Source of the DNA: Saprospiraceae bacterium UBA2329
GTDB lineage: Bacteria > Bacteroidota > Bacteroidia > Chitinophagales > Saprospiraceae
Direction: 5' to 3'
NCBI GenBank assembly: GCA_002344975.1
Contig: DDUV01000041.1
Coordinates: 1 to 48,644, forward strand
Length of the DNA stretch: 48,644 nucleotides
The notes under the pieces were generated by a model. The model had not been told where the DNA came from. It did not search any database and saw only the letters and a program-made list of their open reading frames with translations. A program made the translations under genes and the position numbers. Of this stretch, positions 1 to 7,721 are shown piece after piece; within the stretch, counting starts at the first letter, position 1; each line of letters starts with the position of its first letter.

Positions 1-40
1 TCGCCAAGGCTACGGCGGATGAAACCCGAGCCTCCAAACA

Positions 41-71
41 AAAAAAGAGCCGAGGTACAAGACCCCGGCTC
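41..71 (-). terminator. Distal intrinsic terminator
   Basis: Read on the minus strand, GAGCCG and CGGCTC form a 6-bp stem around a 13-base loop, followed by a T-rich tract (complement of the a-run at 40-46). It lies about 110 bases beyond the stop of the T9SS protein gene and backs up a stronger hairpin closer to that stop. Confidence 0.6.
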
Positions 72-126
72 CTCTCTCATGAAAAACTATAATCCTCCAA
101 TACGATTTTATCGGGGCTTGGTTTTG

Positions 127-155
127 AAAAATGGCCGGAGCAAAAAGCCCCGGCC
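127..155 (-). terminator. Proximal intrinsic terminator of the T9SS protein gene
   Basis: On the minus strand GGCCGG and CCGGCC (150-155 with 133-138) pair, and inner GC pairs extend the stem around a T-rich loop. ATTTTT follows. The stem starts about 30 bases after the stop codon at 184, the expected place for a rho-independent terminator. Confidence 0.75.
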
Positions 156-183
156 GACACTAACTGATAACAAATCATCTAAC

Positions 184-3100
184 TCATTTCTGTACCACCA
201 CGCGTTTCGTGGCGTCCGGCAGTCCGGCAGATTTCACTTTCACCAAGTACATACCGGTTTGCAAGCCTTTCATATCAAGGCGTTCCGGCGTATGTTGCAC
301 TTCGTCCAATTCAGTAAATTGCAGCAGCTTGCCTTCGAGGCTGTACGTTTCAATGCGCACACTGCGACCGATGTACTGCGACAGATTCACATTCAGGTCG
401 CCGCTCGTCGGGTTGGGAAACACATCGAAATCAGGGGTGAGGGGTGAGTGGAGAGGGGTGAAGACGTCAGGGGCGAAGGGCGAGCCAAGGCCGCTGTTGC
501 CGCCCGTAAAGCTCACATTAGAGAAGCTTGCCGTCACGGTGCTGACAGGCGTATAGTTGGTGACGACCAAGCCCATGAGGATGCAAGACGGCATCACGAT
601 GTTTTGCGAGCCTACAACAAACCAGCTTGTTCCGTTGGGAGAAACATACATCACAAACTGATTGCCCGTACGCGTAATGCGCAGCCAGTAGCGGTTTTGG
701 CTTGGGAACTGCTGCGGATATGCCTGCCCGTTGGTAGCAGTGCGGAACTCGCGGCGGCTCAAATTGCTCAGATTGGTCATCAACTGCGCCTTTTTGGCGT
801 TGGGGTCTTTGTTTTCGCGCATCACGATGCCCGCCCAGCCGGTGGAGATCGAACTGATGTCGGTAACCAAAGCTGTGATGCTGCCGTTGCCGCACAGGGT
901 ACGCTGCGCAAAAGCCTTACTATCGTGAGTGAAGCTTGGCCCGTAGAAGCAGTTTACGCTCGTAACCGTGAAAACGCCGCTGGGCGGATTGTAGGAAACG
1001 CTGTTGCCGTTGGTACAGCCCACGCAATCAGGGTTTTGGCTCCAGCCGCAGGGCAGGCCGCCTACTGTGATGTTGGAGGTACAAGTAGCTGTATTGTTGC
1101 TCAGGTCTCTTACGGTAACGGTAACGGGTACCGTTTGGCCCAACTGCTGGCAGGTGATGCTCGAAGTACTCAGCATGATGCTCTGAATACCGCAGTTATC
1201 GTTAGCAGTCACTAAAGTATTGGCATTCAATGCGATGCTCTCTTGGCCATTGAAGGTAACCGAAGCGTTGGAGCAGATGGCCGTGGGCGGCGTATTGTCC
1301 AAGCAATTGGTCGCATTGGTGGTCGCGCCTGATGATACCGGGCTGACGGTTGAAGGACTGCTGTCGCATACGCAGCGAGTCCTGATGGTCAGGCCGTCGG
1401 CATATGCCGGCAGGGTGGTCGTCCAGGCGCCATTGTTCACCGAGTACTGTATGGAGCTACCGCCGGGGCAGCCAATTATCGGCGCAGAGATGCTTGCGCC
1501 TACCGGCTGGCAGCTTGGGCCACAGATGCCGTTGTTGATAACTACATTGCCCGGCGTATTGGCGAGGCTGGGGCAGCAATCGGTGCCCTGTACCGCATTG
1601 TTTTGGCTGCTTCCAATAGACTGGCCGCTTGCAGTGGCTGCGATGGGGACGCCGTTGGCATCTACTCCGCCGGTCAACATGCCGTTGGCATTTACATTGA
1701 CAGATGTAAAGTTGCCGCCGCCTTCGATGGCATCGAAACAGCCGTCGCCGTCGGAGTCTGTGTCAAATCGGTTCGTGAAGTTATCTCCATCCGTATCAGG
1801 GCAGTTGCCCACTCCGCCGCCGCCAATGTTGGCGATCAATATCGCAGGAGACCCTGTAGTTCCAATATGCGATATGTCAATTCTTGAAACCTCAAAAGGG
1901 GCTGCGGTGAAATCCAGTACATAGGAATTGGCCCGAACGAATGTTGCATCATTGACTGAACCCGATACAAGGGTTACGCTCGTAGGATTGGAAATGATGC
2001 TCAAATTGGTACCCAAATCATTGTAATTTGCGGGTACTCCATTGGGGTAAGTACCCGATGTTCCCGCGAACATGGAAGAAACATAGGTTCCGGGGTTAGG
2101 CACTACGTTGTTGTTCTCATCATATACCGTAATCATATAGTTCTCGTTGGCCTGATCTATATCTGTTATACCAAATGCTATTTTGGTAGGCGTGCTGAAA
2201 TCCATCCTTATCGTCGAACCCGGATTGGGCGACAGATAGGAGATAGGGGTTCCTGTTGCATACAGCGTATTTGAACCACCGACATTTTCCGTAAAAGGAC
2301 TCACAGTCCCGGCCGTAGCGGTGTAGGTAATATTGAGTCCGTCAAGTACCTGGACATACTGCTGCTGGGATATTATTTCTGTGATACTTCCCGCCGTCGC
2401 TCCCGACCCTGCAGATGTTCCGCACTCATTTGTATCCAAGATGCCGTCATTGTCGCTATCCAGATCATCTTTGTTGCAAATACCATCGCCGTCAAAGTCA
2501 TCATCCGGCCCGGTACCGCCTGTCACGCCTGTGCAGGTTGGTGTAGGAGGCGCAATAGTTGTCGTACATGCAGCAAGCAATGATCCATTTTGAGATCCAA
2601 TACCAGATATTGTTAATTGAGTGTAAGGAGCTGCTGCCGAAATTTGGAATGCCCCACCGCTACCTTCAGTGGGAATACCATCAGAAATACATATGGCTTC
2701 TTGTCCGACCACAGTATAACCACAAGATCCTAAATCCGTAACAGTTAAAGAATTTGTACTTGTGAATAAAAAACGCTCACCTGTATTTGATCCATTTATA
2801 ATAATAACCAAACTATTTACCGGCGTAGAAAAGGTTAGCGTTGTTGAAAAAGACGCATCACCGCTACCCAACCATAAAGATCCTGGACTGGTAGCGAAAC
2901 CACAACTACTAAACGGAAAAGTATAAGAATTAACATCACCGGTGGATACAGAGCTCACATTTATACCATTTACTACAAGATTTCCATTAGGCGGAATATT
3001 TGCTGTGCCGGAACATGCTGTAGATTTCATGCTGAAGTTTTGGGCAGGCAGCGTTGTACTCCGGCTATCGCCATTCATCTGAATGGGCGGCACCGGGCTC

Positions 3101-3279
3101 GTCGGAGAAGGCTTACCCGCAGCCGTCGTTATGCTGCCGCCCGGTACGACATTGTTGACCGGAACGGGATACTCAGTACGGGACTGGGCTTGCAGATAGA
3201 CAGAAAAATGAGCAAAAAATGCCAGGAAAAACCAGGCCAATGTGGTGGCCTTTGAGGGCCGAGAGAAGAAGTTTTTCAT
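184..3279 (-). CDS. Large secreted T9SS cargo protein with Ca-binding type-3-like repeats
   Basis: A 1031-residue secreted protein. The start is placed at 3279 because it gives a clean signal peptide (MKNFFSRPSK, then a hydrophobic core ending LQAQ). The frame stays open 64 codons upstream, but that stretch looks like untranslated leader. Near residues 250-290 and again further on, acidic DxDGDG-type segments (DDDFDGDG, DSDNDGILD, DTDGDN, DSDGDG) resemble thrombospondin type-3 calcium-binding repeats. A segment beginning DNTPPTAIC resembles the HYR/immunoglobulin-like modules of Bacteroidota adhesins. A beta-rich region with WAGIVMREN and YWLRITRTG motifs precedes the tail. The last ~80 residues (DFDVFPNPTSGDL to the end, with GLQTGMYLVKV) are a type A T9SS sorting domain. 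The protein is probably exported and surface-attached or released; its binding target is unknown. Confidence 0.9.
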   Translation of the reverse strand: MKNFFSRPSKATTLAWFFLAFFAHFSVYLQAQSRTEYPVPVNNVVPGGSITTAAGKPSPTSPVPPIQMNGDSRSTTLPAQNFSMKSTACSGTANIPPNGNLVVNGINVSSVSTGDVNSYTFPFSSCGFATSPGSLWLGSGDASFSTTLTFSTPVNSLVIIINGSNTGERFLFTSTNSLTVTDLGSCGYTVVGQEAICISDGIPTEGSGGAFQISAAAPYTQLTISGIGSQNGSLLAACTTTIAPPTPTCTGVTGGTGPDDDFDGDGICNKDDLDSDNDGILDTNECGTSAGSGATAGSITEIISQQQYVQVLDGLNITYTATAGTVSPFTENVGGSNTLYATGTPISYLSPNPGSTIRMDFSTPTKIAFGITDIDQANENYMITVYDENNNVVPNPGTYVSSMFAGTSGTYPNGVPANYNDLGTNLSIISNPTSVTLVSGSVNDATFVRANSYVLDFTAAPFEVSRIDISHIGTTGSPAILIANIGGGGVGNCPDTDGDNFTNRFDTDSDGDGCFDAIEGGGNFTSVNVNANGMLTGGVDANGVPIAATASGQSIGSSQNNAVQGTDCCPSLANTPGNVVINNGICGPSCQPVGASISAPIIGCPGGSSIQYSVNNGAWTTTLPAYADGLTIRTRCVCDSSPSTVSPVSSGATTNATNCLDNTPPTAICSNASVTFNGQESIALNANTLVTANDNCGIQSIMLSTSSITCQQLGQTVPVTVTVRDLSNNTATCTSNITVGGLPCGWSQNPDCVGCTNGNSVSYNPPSGVFTVTSVNCFYGPSFTHDSKAFAQRTLCGNGSITALVTDISSISTGWAGIVMRENKDPNAKKAQLMTNLSNLSRREFRTATNGQAYPQQFPSQNRYWLRITRTGNQFVMYVSPNGTSWFVVGSQNIVMPSCILMGLVVTNYTPVSTVTASFSNVSFTGGNSGLGSPFAPDVFTPLHSPLTPDFDVFPNPTSGDLNVNLSQYIGRSVRIETYSLEGKLLQFTELDEVQHTPERLDMKGLQTGMYLVKVKSAGLPDATKRVVVQK
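434..483. repeat. Coding heptad run in the T9SS linker
   Basis: On the plus strand the units ggggtga, ggggtga, gtggaga and ggggtga run without gaps from 434 to 461. After an 8-base spacer come ggggcga and agggcga (470-483). Read on the coding (minus) strand this makes the Pro/Thr/Ser/Leu-rich linker just before the sorting domain. The units resemble the heptads of the intergenic arrays, here inside a gene. Confidence 0.6.
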
Positions 3280-3470
3280 GTTAGAAGCGAATTGTTGAAT
3301 TAAAAAATAAGCATTGAAAACCTTGCCGTTGGGCCGTAGGGCCTCTTTCGGGCCGCCGCTTTGGACTAAGGACAGGACCTTGTGCCGCGCACGGCCCTGA
3401 TGTTTGGGGGGCAGACGCCCGTCGGCACTTGCCGATGGGTTAGGCCGTAATAAAAGCAATACTTTTTCCA
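3280..3470 (-). promoter_or_regulatory. GC-rich structured 5' leader of the T9SS protein gene
   Basis: Between a likely -7 box (3474-3481) and the chosen start lie about 190 bases with several hairpins on the minus strand. A 9-bp stem pairs CCCATCGGC with GCCGACGGG around AAGT (3418-3439). GCCG/CGGC pairs around TGCG. AAGG/CCTT pairs around TCCTGT. GGCC/GGCC pairs around CGAAAGA. An A/T-rich stretch with a T6 run (near 3301-3306) then leads to the ATG. The reading frame is open across it, so an N-terminal extension cannot be excluded. Its GC-rich fold and position suit a cis-acting RNA leader. No known riboswitch class was recognised. Confidence 0.45.
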
Positions 3471-3473
3471 TGA

Positions 3474-3481
3474 GAAATGTA
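3474..3481 (-). promoter_or_regulatory. Putative -7 box of the T9SS protein gene
   Basis: TACATTTC on the minus strand matches the Bacteroidota -7 consensus TAnnTTTG at all but the last base. It overlaps the upstream in-frame ATG at 3471. Transcription would start near 3467, which argues for translation from 3279 and for an untranslated leader. No clear -33 TTTG was found at the right distance. Confidence 0.35.
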
Positions 3482-3793
3482 ATGTTTGGTGAATAAATGA
3501 ATGATTTGTTAAGTTGCGTATTGTTGTAGCGCTTTCAAGGCTGCCTCAGACCGATAAAACCATACCGCCGACACATTTTGGCCACCTTTACATAAAGACA
3601 CGGCGATGCCTGCGCCACCTTTGAAAGATGCCTTGCTGTGTACCGTGATGGAACCGTTTTTTTAGGCGGTTCTGCGGTAAAAACCCAATCGTCTGAGGTG
3701 ATAAAACATGAAACAGACAGCCCTAAAAACCGCTGAAAATCCCTGTAAAGTTATGGTCGCCGCATCCCTATCGCCAAATTTTTTGGCAACTTT

Positions 3794-4173
3794 GAGGTGA
3801 ATGGTAGGAAAAGCGCGGTGAGATGACAAAATCCTGCGGTGAAGTGCATGGGAATTTCGGGTGGGAACGGCCTCAAGCTGCTGGCTACAAGCTGCAAGCC
3901 GCGCACCGCCGACCGCCTACTGGTTCCGCGTTCGCGGGATTTCGCGTGTTTCGCGTTGATTCGCGTTAAAGAGATTTTGGCGTTCCGGCAGGAACGGGCG
4001 GCTTGCGGTTTTTTCGACGCTGGAAGACACAGCTTATTATGATCGTTATGTCCCTCACCGAGCAGCGCCAATCATAAAAATCATAAAGATCAGCGTCGGA
4101 AATAAAGCGGGTTCAAAGTTTCGGGCTTTCTCGCGCTTATCGCGCCACGGCGCGCCCACCGCCTACCGCCCAC
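3794..4173. repeat. Heptad-periodic intergenic element A
   Basis: The spacer downstream of the histidine kinase gene is largely made of 7-bp units. At 3794-3849 they run gaggtga, atggtag, gaaaagc, gcggtga, gatgaca, aaatcct, gcggtga, agtgcat, so the GNGGTGA unit recurs every 21 bases. Positions 3872-3920 continue in heptads (ctcaagc, tgctggc, tacaagc, tgcaagc, cgcgcac, cgccgac, cgcctac). A cluster of TTCGCG motifs follows (3924-3970). The right end (4112-4173) closely matches element B, including the palindrome cgcgccacggcgcg and the heptads cgcccac, cgcctac, cgcccac. The rest of 3482-4184 holds no credible gene. Confidence 0.7.
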
Positions 4174-4184
4174 TCGTCCCGCCT

Positions 4185-6557
4185 TCACTGAGCCGGCGCC
4201 TCGGCCGCTCGCGGCAACCTCAACTCAAAGCTCGTACCCTGTGCTATGCGCGTGTTCAGGGCCAGAGCGCCCTTGTTGATTTTGGCCAACTCGTGAGCCA
4301 GATGCAGCCCCAGGCCGGTGCCTTTTTCGCCGGCGGTGCCTTCGCGGCTTTTGTCGTTCCGTAGCATGAAGAGGTTTTTCTGCTCTGCTTCGGGAATGCC
4401 GATGCCGGAGTCCTGAACGCCGATGTTGACCCACTCGCCGTCCGAGGTAGCTGTAACATTGACGACGCCGCCTTCGGGTGTGTATTTGATGGCATTGTCA
4501 ATGAGGTTGCGGAGAATGGTGCGCAAGGCCAGCGGATCGGCGAATACCTGCTGCGGCCCTTCATCGGGGAGGATGCTGAGGCGGATGTTTTTGTTGCGGG
4601 CGGCGGTGGCAAAAATGGACTGGAGTTCCTCGGCCACCTGTTGCAATACCACCGATTGAGGCTGGTAGCCCACGATGTTTTTTTGCAGCAATGCCCAGTT
4701 GAGGAGGTTGTCGGTGACGGTGTTCAGCGAGTAGGCGCTTTCTTCCAATTGATTGCCCAAAGCGGTGAGGCGGGCGTAGTCCTGTTTCTGGAGCAGGTAG
4801 TTGATCTTTTGGGTCATGCCCCGGAAAGCCAGGGCGGGTTTGCGCATATCGTGGCCGATGATGGCAAAGATGCGGTCTTTGGTGGCGTTGAGGTTCGTCA
4901 GCGCCTCGTTTTGGGCGCGGATGCGGGCTTGCTGCCTGCGCAGGTTGGCAAAAAAGGCAAAACTGACCAAAGCCAGCAAGCCGATGAAGCCCGCTATCAG
5001 GGCGTTTTGCCGGGCCTTGGCTTTGAGTTTGTCTTCTCTGGCTTGTTGCTCTAAGGTGATGGTTTCCTTCTCCAATTTAAACTCGAAGTCTTTGAGTTGT
5101 TTGGCCTCTGCTTTCACTTTCGCTACATTGTAGAGGGTGTCGCTCAGTTGCTTGTATTGTTCGTGGTATTGGAGGGCGGCTTTGTAGTCTCCAACATCTT
5201 TGTGGGCTTGGTACAGGGTGCTGGTCATCTCCAGGAACCATGTTTTGTTGTCGCCCATTTCTTGCGCCATGCCGTATGCTTTTTCCGCCATTTGAATAGC
5301 CAACCTTGGCTGCTTTTCCGTCAGATGGACACTGGCGAGAATACCATAAACCATGGGCAAATCTCTAGTAACTTGATTTTGTTCCAAGAGGTCTAAAGCC
5401 TGATATAGCCATTGTTTGGCTTCTTTCAACTGGTCAGTCTGGTAGTAGGCTTGCCCTAAATGCGCCATGGCTGTTGGTGCAAGATAGCTTTCGCGCTTAT
5501 CTTCCGTCAGGGCAAGACAGGCGGTCAAATATTCTTTTGCTTTGTCAAATTTCCTCATGGCGAGGTAGGTTTGCCCCAGTTCCAGCAAAGCTATCTCCTT
5601 GGCTTCCCGCTCGTTCGACTTTTCTGCATAAGTTAGGGCTTCTTCCAGATAAGGGATACTCGCAGCCGGGTTGTCACTTGCGCTTTTTATTTGCGCCAAC
5701 GCCGCCAGCGCCCCCATCATTTTGCGGCTGTTTTTTTCAATTTTAACGTAGTTGTAGTTTTTTTCCGCATAAATCAGCGCGTTTTCATAGTCCCCTTCAC
5801 CCACCAACAGATTAACCAACAGCCCGTAGGTATAGCTGGCATCCTCCCAGGCCTTCATTCGTTCTTGCAGTTCTAGGACGGTATAAGCCATCGTTTTGGC
5901 TTCTTTTTCCCTGCTGTTGGTAGCTAACATCCATGCATGGTTATACATAGGGCGCAGGTACCCCACCGTGTCATTTAACAACTTATATTGCTCAACTGCT
6001 TGGGTATAGTAGTACCCTGCTGAATCGGGATTGGCTTTGTATGTATATAGCGTCCCCAACTGGTTGTACAAAAAACCGGCCACCTTGGTCATCCCTCCAG
6101 CCCGCGCCTTCACGTTGGCGTATATTCTGGCCGCATCAGCAAAGCGCCCCTCTATCGAGTACATGATGCCAATGCGCGTATAGGCCAACAAGGCCTCCTC
6201 CTGGCGCCCTGCTTTTTGGTAGTACTCATAGGAGCGGTTATACTGCACCCTGGCCGAATCCAAACGGGAGCCTCGGTAAGACAGCATCCCCTGTTTTTCC
6301 TCCACAAAACCCAGGTGATAGTCCGATCCGGCGCGTCGGGCCATATCGCGCATCTGCTCCACATAAGTGGCGGTGCGGGCCAAATCCACCACATAACTGG
6401 AATCAATGAGCGTTTTCATGGCATCCAAACGCTCTTGCTGCGTGCGGGCTTTGTCCGCCAATTTTTCCAAGCGCTCTAAGTCTTGAGCGTGCAGTATGTT
6501 ACACAGCAGCCAAGCGGTACCAAGGAGCCAAAGTCGGCGGGTATAATTGTTAGACAT
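4185..6557 (-). CDS. TPR-containing sensor histidine kinase
   Basis: A 790-residue membrane histidine kinase. The ATG at 6557 is chosen over an in-frame TTG 27 bases upstream because it starts a signal peptide (MSNNYTRRLWLLG, ending near LHAQ). Residues ~30-480 are helical tetratricopeptide-type repeats, predicted periplasmic. One membrane span lies at ~519-539, followed by a short coiled linker. The H-box is IGHDMRKP with the phosphorylatable His at 569. The ATP-binding domain shows the N box NLIDNAIKY (Asn 688), the DSGIGIP G1 box (Asp 716) and the GTGLGLH G2 box. Its likely partner is the LytTR regulator encoded 40 bases upstream on the same strand. The signal sensed is unknown. The H-box has Lys where HDLR(T/N)P is more usual. 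Confidence 0.93.
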   Translation of the reverse strand: MSNNYTRRLWLLGTAWLLCNILHAQDLERLEKLADKARTQQERLDAMKTLIDSSYVVDLARTATYVEQMRDMARRAGSDYHLGFVEEKQGMLSYRGSRLDSARVQYNRSYEYYQKAGRQEEALLAYTRIGIMYSIEGRFADAARIYANVKARAGGMTKVAGFLYNQLGTLYTYKANPDSAGYYYTQAVEQYKLLNDTVGYLRPMYNHAWMLATNSREKEAKTMAYTVLELQERMKAWEDASYTYGLLVNLLVGEGDYENALIYAEKNYNYVKIEKNSRKMMGALAALAQIKSASDNPAASIPYLEEALTYAEKSNEREAKEIALLELGQTYLAMRKFDKAKEYLTACLALTEDKRESYLAPTAMAHLGQAYYQTDQLKEAKQWLYQALDLLEQNQVTRDLPMVYGILASVHLTEKQPRLAIQMAEKAYGMAQEMGDNKTWFLEMTSTLYQAHKDVGDYKAALQYHEQYKQLSDTLYNVAKVKAEAKQLKDFEFKLEKETITLEQQAREDKLKAKARQNALIAGFIGLLALVSFAFFANLRRQQARIRAQNEALTNLNATKDRIFAIIGHDMRKPALAFRGMTQKINYLLQKQDYARLTALGNQLEESAYSLNTVTDNLLNWALLQKNIVGYQPQSVVLQQVAEELQSIFATAARNKNIRLSILPDEGPQQVFADPLALRTILRNLIDNAIKYTPEGGVVNVTATSDGEWVNIGVQDSGIGIPEAEQKNLFMLRNDKSREGTAGEKGTGLGLHLAHELAKINKGALALNTRIAQGTSFELRLPRAAEAPAQ

Positions 6558-6597
6558 GATTATAGGATTGAAGATGAAGTACAAAATTGGATGCGGG

Positions 6598-7350
6598 TTA
6601 TTCTACTTTTCTGATCAGTTTTTCCAATTCCAGCCTTCGTTTCCTGCTCAGCGGTATCGCTGTGTCGCCCACCAAAAGCAAGTTGTCTTGGGTATCTAAT
6701 TGTTCTATGGCGGTCACGTTTATCAGGTAGCTGCGGTGTACGCGGATAAAGAGGGCCTCCGACAGGGCGCGCTCCATGATCTGCAATGTCTTGCGCAGTA
6801 TGAACGAGCGCCCGTCGAAGAGGCGGATTTTTACATAGTCGTCCGAGCCTTCCACCAGCATAATATCGCGCTCGGCTACTTTATGATACACACTGTCTTT
6901 TTTTAAAAACAGGTATTCCTCAAACAGGAACTCATCGGCGGACAGTTGTTTGCCGTCCTTCAGAGCGGCAAACAACTGTCCGACTGCCAAAGAAATGGCC
7001 GTCTGCAAGGTGTATTTGTCAATAGGCTTGACGAGGTAACCCACAATATTCGATTTTTGGGCCTCCTCGTAGTGCTCCTTAGTGCCAAAACTGGTGATGT
7101 ACAGGATGGGAATTTTTATCGGACGTATCTTCTTGCCCAGCTCTAATCCGGTCATTTTACCTTTTATGTCAACATCCATCAGAATGAAATCTACCCGCTT
7201 GGAGTAAATCTCTTCCAATGCTGATGCGGCGCTGTCCGCTACTCCGGCTACCTGATAGCCGATGTCTTGTATCAACATTTCCAGCTCTAATGCAAAGGAG
7301 GCATCGTCCTCTACAATAAGTATGGATATGGATGTAGTTTCTGTAGGCAT
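6598..7350 (-). CDS. LytTR-family response regulator
   Basis: A 250-residue response regulator of the LytR/AlgR type. The N-terminal receiver has the acidic pair at residues 14-16 (VEDD), the phosphoacceptor Asp 59 in ILMDVD, a Thr in YITSF and the conserved Lys in LVKPI. Residues ~140-250 form a LytTR DNA-binding domain (VEGSDDYVKI, RVHRSYLINV, IPLSRKRR). It is the first gene of a two-gene unit with the TPR histidine kinase 40 bases downstream, so phosphotransfer from that kinase is the natural inference. Targets cannot be read from the sequence. A -7 box about 50 bases upstream supports the ATG used. Confidence 0.95.
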   Translation of the reverse strand: MPTETTSISILIVEDDASFALELEMLIQDIGYQVAGVADSAASALEEIYSKRVDFILMDVDIKGKMTGLELGKKIRPIKIPILYITSFGTKEHYEEAQKSNIVGYLVKPIDKYTLQTAISLAVGQLFAALKDGKQLSADEFLFEEYLFLKKDSVYHKVAERDIMLVEGSDDYVKIRLFDGRSFILRKTLQIMERALSEALFIRVHRSYLINVTAIEQLDTQDNLLLVGDTAIPLSRKRRLELEKLIRKVE

Positions 7351-7399
7351 GGAGGAAAAAGACTCATGTTAGTAAGGGAGGCATTTTATTGCTTTGCCC

Positions 7400-7407
7400 C
7401 AAAAGTA
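7400..7407 (-). promoter_or_regulatory. Putative -7 box of the LytTR/kinase operon
   Basis: TACTTTTG on the minus strand fits TAnnTTTG and lies 50 bases upstream of the response regulator ATG. No convincing -33 TTTG is visible at 19-21 bases. Confidence 0.4.
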
Positions 7408-7526
7408 ATCGCTTATCGGATAGTTTGTTCATCATTTAGGAGCAAAAATATTAAAAAATCAAGCGCTGACGGAACGCTACAAAGCTACAAGCTCATACTC
7501 GTGTCGTGTAGTTTTTAAAATTTTTT

Positions 7527-7721
7527 GCGGTGAACATACAAGATAATGCGGTGAATGGTAGGAATCCTGCGGTGAGTGGTAGGAGAGTTGTTTCGGATTC
7601 AAGGTTTCGGATTTCCCCTCGCATTCGCGGAAATTCGCGCCCTTCGCTAAAATTCGCGTTCAAAAATTTCGCGTTCCCTCGCGCTTACCGCGCCACGGCG
7701 CGGCTACCGCCTACCGCTCAC
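7527..7721. repeat. Heptad-periodic intergenic element B
   Basis: The left part is a run of 7-bp units: gcggtga, acataca, agataat, gcggtga, atggtag, gaatcct, gcggtga, gtggtag, gagagtt (7527-7589). The unit gcggtga sits at 7527, 7548 and 7569, exactly 21 bases apart. Next come cggattc, aaggttt, cggattt heptads, then TTCGCG motifs. The right block (7659-7721) closely matches element A and ends in cggctac, cgcctac, cgctcac. On the minus strand these read GTGAGCG GTAGGCG GTAGCCG, so the ends are oppositely oriented versions of one motif. The last heptad contains the TGA stop (7718-7720) of the carboxylate transporter gene. Confidence 0.75.

Noticed and set aside
3751..4071. A 106-residue minus-strand frame in the spacer downstream of the kinase gene
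   Set aside because: It lies within heptad element A and translates to low-complexity Arg/Ser/Pro-rich sequence with no family resemblance.
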